Assembly (NCBI GenBank): GCA_937910875.1
Contig: CALENA010000034.1
Location: forward strand, 1-49,555
Source of the DNA: an uncultured Desulfobulbaceae bacterium
GTDB taxonomy: Bacteria > Desulfobacterota > Desulfobulbia > Desulfobulbales > Desulfocapsaceae
Length of the DNA: 49,555 nucleotides
Direction of reading: 5' to 3'
In this document: positions 43,359 through 49,555 of the stretch, one piece after another
Layout of the letters: every line of letters starts with the position of its first letter
Position numbering within the stretch: the stretch's first letter is position 1
Program-made: the position numbers and the translations under genes
The notes under the pieces: model-generated
What the model was told of the DNA's origin: nothing
Databases searched by the model: none
Seen by the model: the letters and a program-made list of their open reading frames with translations, nothing else

Positions 43359-44341
43359 GATCTGATTCTCTTCTCTGCCGAGGCAATAATCCGGCCCAGC
43401 AACTCACTGTAGGGAATGCCCAGCTTGTTGCAGATGATGGGCAGGTCGGAATGCTCAGGGTGGATTCCGGCCAGGGGGTTCACCTCGATGAACTGCGGTT
43501 GTTTCTGGCCATTGCTGCGGATGTCGATGCGGCCGCCGTCCCGGCAGCCCAGAACCTGCCAGGATTTCAGGGCCAGCTCTTCGGCGGCCTGGACCTCTGG
43601 ATCATCCTGGCCACTGACCAGACAATATTCCACCCGATCTTCATACTCTTTCTTGTTGAGGCAGGAGTAAACCCCCTGCTCGGCGCTGCCCAGGAGGATG
43701 ACCTCGATGCTGCCGATGACCTGGGCGTCGTTGCCGCTGCCCACTACGCCGACCGTGAATTCGCGGCCGGTGAGCAGGCTTTCCACCAGCACCGGCTGAT
43801 GAAATCGAGCCAGCAGGGCGGCGACTGCACCGGTGAGTTGGGACCGCTCACGGACGATAGACTCGGGGGTCACACCCTTGCCCGTGCCTTCGGCCACAGG
43901 CTTGATAAACCAGGGCGGAGGAATGGTCAGCTGTTCCAGATCCTCAAGCTGTTCCACAATCTGGAAATCAGCGGTGGCAAGGCCAGCGTCACGGATCACC
44001 CGTTTGGTCATGCCCTTGTGCAGGGTCAGGGCCATGACCAGAGGGTCGGAAAAGGTGTAGGGAATCTGGTAGAGATCAAGGAGGGCCGGGACCTGGGCCT
44101 CTCGGCCGATGCCGTGCAGTCCTTCAGCGATGTTGAAGACCAGATCCCAGCGGCTGCCGGTAGCCAGTGCCTCGACCAGTTGGCGGCCGTTGCCGATCCG
44201 CTGGCAGTGGTGACCAAGATCGGCCAAAGTGGTCTCGATGGCTGCAATGGTGTCATCGCGGTCAAACTCCAGGGTCTCTTCCTGGGAATAGCCCTGTGCC
44301 AGATAGGTGGAGCGCAGGTCATAGGTCAGTCCAATATTCAT
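43355..44341 (-). CDS. ATP-grasp ligase A, D-Ala-D-Ala-ligase-like
   Basis: 328-residue enzyme related to ligase B but clearly distinct. It starts MNIGLTYDLRSTYLAQGY; the substrate-side motif is LVFNIAEGLHGIGREAQVPALLD, the glycine-rich loop FIKPVAEGTGKGV, then VLVESLLTGREFTVGVVG and the metal site FIEVNPLAGIHPEHSDLPI. The ATG at 44341 is chosen because the protein then begins as D-Ala-D-Ala ligases do; the longer open frame adds 25 basic residues. It lies 452 bases after kamA. The acyl and amino substrates are unknown; beta-lysine is the obvious candidate from context. Confidence 0.85.
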   Translation of the reverse strand: MNIGLTYDLRSTYLAQGYSQEETLEFDRDDTIAAIETTLADLGHHCQRIGNGRQLVEALATGSRWDLVFNIAEGLHGIGREAQVPALLDLYQIPYTFSDPLVMALTLHKGMTKRVIRDAGLATADFQIVEQLEDLEQLTIPPPWFIKPVAEGTGKGVTPESIVRERSQLTGAVAALLARFHQPVLVESLLTGREFTVGVVGSGNDAQVIGSIEVILLGSAEQGVYSCLNKKEYEDRVEYCLVSGQDDPEVQAAEELALKSWQVLGCRDGGRIDIRSNGQKQPQFIEVNPLAGIHPEHSDLPIICNKLGIPYSELLGRIIASAEKRIRS

Positions 44342-44610
44342 GATATCGTCTACGAAAGAAAAGGGTTTGAAAATCCGGGGCCGTTGCCTGTGTGAACAGG
44401 AAACGGTGCGTGTCAATCAAGGTGTAATGTGTTCGTTTGTCCAGTGATCATGCTGGCTGATCAGAAGTGGGGGATCAGTCCAGACAGGACCTGCCCAGTG
44501 GGAGGCCGAATGAATGATGAATCCCCACGACGACGTGGGTTAATGTACTCAGGCCGCCGTAACTGTTAATCGAAAATTTAATGACAGGTCCATGGTGGTG
44601 AGCTTGGCCC

Positions 44611-44718
44611 GGCGGGGCCATGAAGGTCCCTGTCCGGCAACTCTTTGCCCGAAACATGAACGACGTTGCCGTCGCCCATGTTTCAGATACGCTGGCCAGA
44701 GACCTTCATGACCCCGCC
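44611..44718. repeat. 108-base imperfect palindrome (long hairpin)
   Basis: Outer 18-base arms at 44611-44628 (GGCGGGGCCATGAAGGTC) and 44701-44718 differ at one base. Further in, GAAACATG (44651-44658) pairs with CATGTTTC (44677-44684), and CGACG pairs with CGTCG around a TTGC loop in the centre. Between the stem parts are asymmetric bulges. No target-site duplication is obvious at its ends. Confidence 0.85.
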
Positions 44719-44746
44719 TCTTCCCATTCCTGGTCAGAGAGATCAC

Positions 44747-44776
44747 CGGTGAATCGTTATGATCGGTGAATCGTTA
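44747..44776. repeat. 13-base direct repeat just after kamA
   Basis: CGGTGAATCGTTA occurs at 44747-44759 and again at 44764-44776, a 17-base period, 18 bases downstream of the kamA stop on the minus strand. Confidence 0.7.
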
Positions 44777-44793
44777 CACGCCGTTATGTTCTG

Positions 44794-46095
44794 TCAGCAC
44801 ATTTCCGGGTAGCGGAAGGTGCGTTTTTGGTAGTTGCGAAGGGTCAGGCCCTGTTCATCACGGTCGATAACCGCGTTGGGCATGAGCGGGATCTTGCCGC
44901 CGCCGCCGGGGGCGTCGATGACAAAGGTGGGAACGGCATAGCCGCTGGTGTGGCCGCGCAGGCCGCTGATTATCTCCAGCCCCTTGTCGACCGGGGTTCG
45001 GAAATGGGCCGAGCCGCTGATCGGGTCACACTGATACAGGTAATAGGGGCGGACCCGCATCTTGATCAGGCCATGCATCAGCTGTTTCATGGTCGGGACG
45101 TTGTCGTTGATCCCCTTGAGCAGGACGGTCTGGGAGCCCAGGGGAATGCCGGCATCGGCCAGCATGTTGCAGGCGCGTGCGGTCTCCGGTGTGCACTCGT
45201 CAGGATGGGTAAAATGGAGGCTCATCCACACCGGGTGATAGCGACGGAGCATCCGGACCAGATGCGGAGTAATGCGCTGGGGCAGGACGGCCGGAACCTT
45301 GGTACCGATGCGGATCATCTCCACGTGCGGGATCTGGCGCAGGCGACTGAGCAGCCATTCGAGACGCTCATCGCTGAGGAGCAGGGGATCTCCACCGGAG
45401 AGGATCACGTCACGGATGGCGGGATGAGTGGCGATATAGTCAAGGATCCGCTCGAAACGTTTCTTGTCCGGAAAGACCGCGCCATGGCCGACCACCCGTG
45501 AACGGGTGCAGTAGCGGCAGTAGGTGGAGCAGAAATCATGGACCAGGAACAGGACTCGGTCAGGGTAGCGGTGGATCAGGCCTGGGATAGGGCTCTGGGC
45601 CTCCTCACCGAGGGGGTCGTCGGCCTCGCCAACACCCTGGGTCAGCTCGTGGATGGTCGGGATGACACTGCGGCGCAACCCCTGATTGGGATCGTTGGCG
45701 TCCAGCAGGCTCATGTAATAAGGGGTGACACCCAGGGGCAGACGGTCGCCGATGTGATCCAGTGCCTGTTCTTCGTCCGGCGAGAGATTCAGCATGGCCC
45801 GAATCTGTTTGGCGTGACGGATGCGATGGGACACCTGCCACTGCCAGCTGTTCCATTCTTTACTGGAGATTCCGGGAAAGAAACGGCGGCGAAATTTTGT
45901 GCTGGTGGGGGAGATACGGACGGTGCGATGGATAGGAAAAGGGACAATGGTGGATTCCGACCTGGAGAAGGGAGAAAGGCCGGTGTACTGAAGTGGGGTC
46001 AGGGCATAATTGTCCGGAGGCTCATCATCTTCGCTGCCCAAAATCTGCGGGTCGGCGCTGGCTGTGATCTGCTGGTTGCAGAGGATCTGTTCCAT
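44794..46095 (-). CDS. KamA-family radical SAM enzyme, lysine 2,3-aminomutase type
   Basis: 433-residue enzyme. The radical SAM cluster is C189-STY-C193-RY-C196. PLP Lys401 lies in DAPGGGGKIP. Asp357 (YQCDPISG) and Asp394 (FVIDAPGG) match in spacing the lysine-binding Asp293 and Asp330 of clostridial lysine 2,3-aminomutase (37 apart, PLP Lys seven further). Product should be beta-lysine. The first 75 residues, before EWNSWQWQ, are an extension rich in Pro, Ser and Thr of unknown role; the C-terminus is shorter than the clostridial enzyme. The ATG has AGGGAG upstream. First gene of the operon with two ATP-grasp ligases and a GNAT. Confidence 0.9.
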   Translation of the reverse strand: MEQILCNQQITASADPQILGSEDDEPPDNYALTPLQYTGLSPFSRSESTIVPFPIHRTVRISPTSTKFRRRFFPGISSKEWNSWQWQVSHRIRHAKQIRAMLNLSPDEEQALDHIGDRLPLGVTPYYMSLLDANDPNQGLRRSVIPTIHELTQGVGEADDPLGEEAQSPIPGLIHRYPDRVLFLVHDFCSTYCRYCTRSRVVGHGAVFPDKKRFERILDYIATHPAIRDVILSGGDPLLLSDERLEWLLSRLRQIPHVEMIRIGTKVPAVLPQRITPHLVRMLRRYHPVWMSLHFTHPDECTPETARACNMLADAGIPLGSQTVLLKGINDNVPTMKQLMHGLIKMRVRPYYLYQCDPISGSAHFRTPVDKGLEIISGLRGHTSGYAVPTFVIDAPGGGGKIPLMPNAVIDRDEQGLTLRNYQKRTFRYPEMC

Positions 46096-46349
46096 TGTGT
46101 AACTCCCTTTTCTGTGGTTGTTTTGTGATCGTGATCACGGATTGAGAAGTAAGGTGGTATTTTTCGCAACTATAGATTTTTTTCAGCTCAGCGCAAGCAT
46201 ATTTTTCATAGGAGCGAAGTTTTTTTATTAAAAGTGGTGTTTGTGTTTTTTGATTTAAAAAATAGATATTCATTATGAGTAGTTAAGTGTTTTGTTTGAG
46301 GTGGTGCAATGTGGATTAAATGATCCTTGGAAGCAGAGTGACTGGAACC
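46096..46349 (-). promoter_or_regulatory. kamA promoter region with CRP-like operator
   Basis: On the minus strand TTGCGC (46191-46196), 16-base spacer, TATAGT (46169-46174). Downstream of the predicted start site, at 46124-46139, lies TGTGATCGTGATCACG, nine of ten matches to the CRP pattern TGTGA-N6-TCACA; in this position it would more likely block than activate. The rest of the gap is AT-rich and carries no gene. Confidence 0.5.
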
Positions 46350-46395
46350 AAAAAAGCCCGACTGCCGATGCTCGTGAGAGCGGTGGCAGTCGGGC
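46350..46395 (-). terminator. Terminator of the Spy/ZraP-like gene
   Basis: 11-base arms GCCCGACTGCC (46356-46366) and GGCAGTCGGGC (46385-46395). On the minus strand the stem is followed by a T-run (TTTTTT). A further GGCCCC/GGGGCC hairpin lies at about 46424-46442, closer to the stop. Confidence 0.85.
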
Positions 46396-46456
46396 CGGGG
46401 GAGGAGGGGGAAAATCTCAGGCGGCCCCAGGAAAAGGGGCCTGTCTGGTCAGTGTC

Positions 46457-46984
46457 TTAATAGTGGCCGTAGCCCATGCCATAGCCATGACCGTAGCCTC
46501 TGTCAGATCCATTATTCATACCGTATCCATGGCCGCAGCCTCTTTCGGACTCGTTATTCATGCCGTATCCGTGGCCTCTGTCGAAACCGTTATTCATGCC
46601 GTAGCCACGCCCGTAGCCTCCGCGGCCGTTATTCTCCATCATGATACCATTGAGGCCGGCGGTCTTGGCCTTCTGGTGCATCGTGTTGCGCAGATCAAAG
46701 AGCTCACCGCTCAGTTTGGCAGCCAGGGTGGCATTTGGATTGGTGTTCTGCATTACGGCGCGATGTGCGGCTTGTTTTTCAACGATCTGTTTGCGGAGGG
46801 CCTGGTTCTCTGTGTGGAATGTTCTGATCTTGTCCAGGGTCTCCTGGTCAAGCTGGGTGTTCTGTGTGGCACCTGGGTGGTTGAGCGAACGGTTGGCGCC
46901 AGGGCCGGGTGCTGCGGTAGCGATCTGGATGGTAGCGAGGCCGATGGTACTGATCAGGGCGGTTACAACGAGTGCTTTTTTCAT
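46457..46984 (-). CDS. Periplasmic Spy/ZraP-like protein with Gly-Tyr-His repeats
   Basis: 175-residue exported protein. Signal peptide MKKALVVTALISTIGLATIQIATAA, then a helical segment (TLDKIRTFHTENQALRKQI...) resembling ZraP/Spy-type metal-linked periplasmic chaperones. The last 55 residues consist of about three imperfect repeats of GYGMNN followed by an acidic/Arg piece and Gly-His (GFDRGH, ESERGCGH, GSDRGYGH), ending GYGMGYGHY. The His and Tyr-rich tail could bind metal such as zinc or copper. The ATG at 46984 has AGGAG upstream. Adjacent to a Do-family protease, which suggests an envelope-stress setting. Confidence 0.75.
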   Translation of the reverse strand: MKKALVVTALISTIGLATIQIATAAPGPGANRSLNHPGATQNTQLDQETLDKIRTFHTENQALRKQIVEKQAAHRAVMQNTNPNATLAAKLSGELFDLRNTMHQKAKTAGLNGIMMENNGRGGYGRGYGMNNGFDRGHGYGMNNESERGCGHGYGMNNGSDRGYGHGYGMGYGHY

Positions 46985-47155
46985 GGTCAATCTCCTTGGT
47001 TGAAAGAATGGAAAGAAGGTGGGGTCTGTCCCGTGTTTGACCTTATAGAAGCAATGGCTGTGCCAGAAATGATATTATTCAGTAATTGTCTGGTATCGCT
47101 GTGTTAAATTTTAAAATCACCGAGTTGTCTGTTGGGCTGTTCGTGTTGTGACGGG

Positions 47156-47186
47156 AAAAAAATACCCAGCCTCACTCGAGGCTGGG
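47156..47186 (-). terminator. Terminator of the Do-family protease gene
   Basis: 9-base arms CCCAGCCTC (47165-47173) and GAGGCTGGG (47178-47186), 4-base loop; on the minus strand followed by TATTTTTTT. It lies about 73 bases after the protease stop. Confidence 0.88.
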
Positions 47187-47258
47187 TTAAAAGGGGGCAA
47201 CTGGCGATACAGCATCAAGGGCTGATGCCTGCCGGGAAGGTGACGCGCCGCTCCCGGA

Positions 47259-48701
47259 TTATTTGCGGGACTGGTTTTTGTTCAGAACCAGATAGAAGGT
47301 GTTGTTCTGGCGGGAAATGACCAGGAGGATTTTGTCTTTGGCCGCCTGGTAAATCGTGCTGAAGGTCTTGGTCGAGTCTACCGGCTGTTGATTGAGTTCC
47401 AGGATCACATCGCCAGGCCGCAGCCCTGCCTGCTGGGCACTGCTTTCTGGTTTGATGCCGACGACCACCACCCCTTGTTTGATCCTGGGGTTGATTTCAT
47501 ACTGATCCCGGGTGGTTGGGCTTAAGGGAGCCAGGCTGAGCCCGGTCAGTACGCCCTTGTTTTCCTCCTGGGCCGTGTTGCCAGCCATGTCTTCGGGCTG
47601 GGCCATCAGGTGAACCGTGATGGTTTTTTCGTGTCGATCGCGCAGGATCTCAAGGGTGATCGTGACTTCCGAGCCCAGACCGGCAATGGTGTTGCGCAGG
47701 TGGCCGGCATTGTCAATGACCTGATGATTGACCTTGTGGATGATGTCACCCCGTTTAAGGCCGGCCCGGGCCGCCGGACTGTCGTCAATGATGTCTGAGA
47801 CCAGGACCCCGCTGTTCATCTCCAGACCCAAGGCCTCGGCCAGGTTGCGGTCCAGATCCTGGATGGCGACACCGAGCCAGCCGCGGATCACCCGGCCATG
47901 GGTGATCAGGCTGTCCATCACCATGCGGGCCATATCAGAGGGGATGGCAAAGCCGATGCCCTGGTAGCCCCCGGATCGGCTGATAATGGCCGAGTTGATG
48001 CCGATTAGTTCACCACGGAGATTGATCAGGGCGCCGCCCGAGTTGCCGGGGTTGATGGCGGCATCGGTCTGGATGAAGTCTTCATAGTCGTTGATGCCCA
48101 CATCGGCCCGGCCCTTGGCCGAGATGATGCCCATGGTCACGGTATGGCCAAGGCCAAAGGGGTTGCCGATAGCCAGGACCACCTCGCCCAGGCGCATTTT
48201 GCTGGAATTGCCGATGGGTAGAGGTTTAAGGTCATTTGGAGTTTTTTTGAGGCGGATGACGGCCACATCACTTTTGGGGTCGGTACCAACGATTTCGGCC
48301 TCCAGTTCGCGGTTGTCGGCCAGGGTGACCAGGATCTCCTCGGCGTTTTCCACCACGTGGTTATTGGTGAGAATGATACCGTCCCGAGAGACGATGACTC
48401 CCGAGCCCAGACTCTTTTCCTGACGATCACGGGGGACATCAAAATTGCGGCCAAAAAACTCCTTAAACAAAGGATCATTGAAAAAGGGGGACTGAGGCTG
48501 ACGGCCCTGGCTGTGAATGATCTTGGTCGATGAGATGTTGACCACGCTGTCCACACTGGCTTCAGCCACATCGGCAATGATGGTGGTGCCGTTGTGGTCC
48601 AGGGCGACCAGCGCACTGGTGGCACCGGTGGCTGGACTGGTGCAGGTGAGGGTGGCAAGGCAGAGGATGATCAGCAGGGGGGCAAGTCGTCTGTGGCGCA
48701 T
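47259..48701 (-). CDS. Periplasmic Do-family serine protease (DegP/DegQ/MucD type)
   Basis: 480-residue exported protease-chaperone. Signal peptide with hydrophobic APLLIILCLATL; trypsin-like domain with His115 (LTNNHVVENA), Asp145 (KSDVAVIRL) and Ser221 (GNSGGAL); two PDZ domains (about 285-370 and 400-475). It degrades or refolds damaged envelope proteins. The ATG at 48701 is chosen because it starts the signal peptide and has AGGAG upstream; the longer frame adds 43 non-signal residues. Cys near the signal cleavage region (TCTSPATGA) could make it a lipoprotein, less likely. Confidence 0.92.
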   Translation of the reverse strand: MRHRRLAPLLIILCLATLTCTSPATGATSALVALDHNGTTIIADVAEASVDSVVNISSTKIIHSQGRQPQSPFFNDPLFKEFFGRNFDVPRDRQEKSLGSGVIVSRDGIILTNNHVVENAEEILVTLADNRELEAEIVGTDPKSDVAVIRLKKTPNDLKPLPIGNSSKMRLGEVVLAIGNPFGLGHTVTMGIISAKGRADVGINDYEDFIQTDAAINPGNSGGALINLRGELIGINSAIISRSGGYQGIGFAIPSDMARMVMDSLITHGRVIRGWLGVAIQDLDRNLAEALGLEMNSGVLVSDIIDDSPAARAGLKRGDIIHKVNHQVIDNAGHLRNTIAGLGSEVTITLEILRDRHEKTITVHLMAQPEDMAGNTAQEENKGVLTGLSLAPLSPTTRDQYEINPRIKQGVVVVGIKPESSAQQAGLRPGDVILELNQQPVDSTKTFSTIYQAAKDKILLVISRQNNTFYLVLNKNQSRK

Positions 48702-48948
48702 GGGGTGTACTCCTGACAATGGGCGGAATAAAAGGGACTCCATCAATGATGGTACAGAATAAGATCGCGCTGTCACCTTGTCCAGTTTTTTTGATCCTCT
48801 GGGGCACCAAAGATTGTGTGGCTTCATCATCTTTGGTGCGTGGTTCCGCTCTCTGGTCTCTCATGGGGGAGACCAGTGGTGACAGGTTGCGTGAAGTCTT
48901 GTTTTGTATGCAGATCCAGAGGGTTATGCTAAAGATACTTTCTTTGGC

Positions 48949-49347
48949 TTACGTGTCGCGTTCGATGTCCCGATGAAAGACCTTGAGGGGGATTGGCAGG
49001 TGGCTGAGGTGCTGCTTCAGTGCCTCGATCACGGCCACTGAACGATGGCGTCCGCCGGTACAACCAACAGCCAGAATTAATTCCTTTTTGTGGAGGCGAT
49101 TGTGTTCGGCGATGATATGGAAAAGGAGAGGTTGCAGCAGTTCGAGAAAACGGCGTCCCTCAGGAGAGTTGAGGACATACTCCTGAACGGCCGGGTCCAG
49201 GCCGCTGTAAGGGCGCAGGGTCTCTATCCAGTAGGGGTTGGGCAAGAAACGAACATCGAAGACCAGACTGGCTGCGGGCGGCTCATGGTATTTGAAGCCG
49301 AAAGAAAACAGGGTCAGTTGGAGCTTTGCAGAGGTCTGTTCAGGCAT
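48949..49347 (-). CDS. Stand-alone RapZ C-terminal-domain protein
   Basis: 132-residue protein matching only the C-terminal half of the RNase adapter RapZ: LFSFGFKYHEPPAASLVFDVRFLPNPYW, GLDPAVQEYVL and the VGCTGGRHRSVAVIE motif. The N-terminal P-loop half of RapZ is absent and the ATG at 49347 is a plausible real start, so it is not simply cut. In E. coli this domain binds small RNA and the signal glucosamine-6-phosphate. Whether it acts alone here is unknown. It is upstream of, and oriented like, the protease gene. Confidence 0.85.
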   Translation of the reverse strand: MPEQTSAKLQLTLFSFGFKYHEPPAASLVFDVRFLPNPYWIETLRPYSGLDPAVQEYVLNSPEGRRFLELLQPLLFHIIAEHNRLHKKELILAVGCTGGRHRSVAVIEALKQHLSHLPIPLKVFHRDIERDT

Positions 49348-49475
49348 AAGGGTCCCTGGGACAGGAAAGGATGTACTTTTACAATCAGGATAACTCTTTT
49401 ATAATAAAGCGTTCCGGTTATGAACGCAAGGGGCATGGGCTGCGTGCAGAGTCTGGCCAAAAGTACCTATCCACC

Positions 49476-49553
49476 TTAATGCCGAAATCGGGCGTTAAGG
49501 TCGGAATTGTAACTGTTCAGGAGTGCCACAGCTGCGAGAAAGAGGTCTGCGAA
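49476..49553 (-). CDS. Possible C-terminal end of a gene cut by the window edge
   Basis: Open minus-strand frame from the edge to TAA at 49476, reading FADLFLAAVALLNSYNSD and ending NARFRH. Composition looks protein-like, but 26 codons cannot settle it. A competing + strand frame from ATG 49479 (MPKSGVKVGIVTVQECHSC...) has no ribosome site. The 128 bases before the RapZ-like gene show no other feature. Confidence 0.25.
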   Translation of the reverse strand, partial: FADLFLAAVALLNSYNSDLNARFRH

Positions 49554-49555
49554 GT

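Larger units (their letters stand above)
44342..44793 (-). other. 452-base gap in the KamA operon
   Basis: No credible gene is seen here (two open frames of 60 and 65 codons lack ribosome sites and run across a hairpin). The gap contains the 108-base inverted repeat at 44611-44718, a 13-base direct repeat at 44747-44776, and a small hairpin CCCAC/GTGGG near 44522. It may be an attenuator or processing region between kamA and the ligase genes, or an inserted miniature element. Confidence 0.5.

Noticed and set aside
44475-44746. Two small open frames (60 and 65 codons) in the KamA operon gap, considered as a precursor peptide or carrier
   Set aside because: No ribosome sites, both run through the 108-base hairpin, and composition is that of non-coding GC-rich DNA.
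46353-46396. Short inverted repeat considered as a CRISPR or att site
   Set aside because: Stem plus T-run on the minus strand is an ordinary terminator; no repeats with spacers anywhere in the window.

Overview
The window reads as chromosomal DNA of an anaerobic Desulfobacterota bacterium, most likely of the Desulfobulbales type. That is an inference from the gene mix: a TusA/DsrE/YeeE sulfur cluster, an OleA-type thiolase, AMMECR1 and YkgJ proteins, HD-GYP and EAL signalling proteins, QueH, and a KamA radical SAM enzyme. No phage, transposase, CRISPR array or rRNA is visible. Gene density is high and most genes sit in short operons with 1-8 base overlaps.

Left part (1-13 kb): a lipoprotein, a zinc-type homocysteine S-methyltransferase, and a TetR-controlled tripartite ABC efflux operon (regulator, membrane fusion protein, FtsX-like permease, ATPase). 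Then come the antiporter nhaA, a cupin, a double-SH3 secreted protein, two tRNA-Ser genes, a NifA-like sigma-54 activator overlapping queH, and rdgB.

Replication region (12.5-21.5 kb): dnaN, gyrB, gyrA and gpsA run leftward without recF or dnaA. A 543-base AT-rich gap separates dnaN from a rightward serine hydrolase gene. That gap carries clustered DnaA-box-like nonamers and a 12-base direct repeat. Small hand counts of G and C on the + strand change from C-rich on the left to G-rich on the right across this area, so it is a candidate replication origin.

Sulfur island (21.5-24.4 kb): a four-gene leftward operon (tusA, two DsrE-like genes and a 57-residue gene) diverges from a YeeE/YedE transporter gene. 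Together they look like an importer and relay for reactive sulfur (or selenium).

Middle part (24.4-38.7 kb): mostly rightward housekeeping genes (5-formyl-THF cyclo-ligase, histone-deacetylase-like amidohydrolase, HD-GYP regulator, gatC, gatA, hisC, cmk), then leftward pal and a small conserved-looking gene, an EAL signalling protein, rlmKL, and a leftward amidohydrolase plus zinc-ribbon pair. A roughly 75-base interspersed repeat occurs in this part in three clear copies (24.6, 25.3 and 31.5 kb), with a diverged fourth copy at 20.2 kb.

Right part (38.7-49.5 kb): a promoter drives an operon of an OleA-like thiolase, AMMECR1, a YkgJ cysteine-cluster protein and a NUDIX hydrolase. Opposite lies the most unusual cluster: a lysine-2,3-aminomutase-type radical SAM enzyme, two D-Ala-D-Ala-ligase-like ATP-grasp enzymes and a GNAT acetyltransferase, with a 108-base hairpin between the first two genes. 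The order suggests a pathway that makes beta-lysine, joins it by amide bonds and acetylates it. The window ends with a Gly/Tyr/His-rich Spy/ZraP-like protein, a Do-family periplasmic protease and a stand-alone RapZ C-terminal domain.
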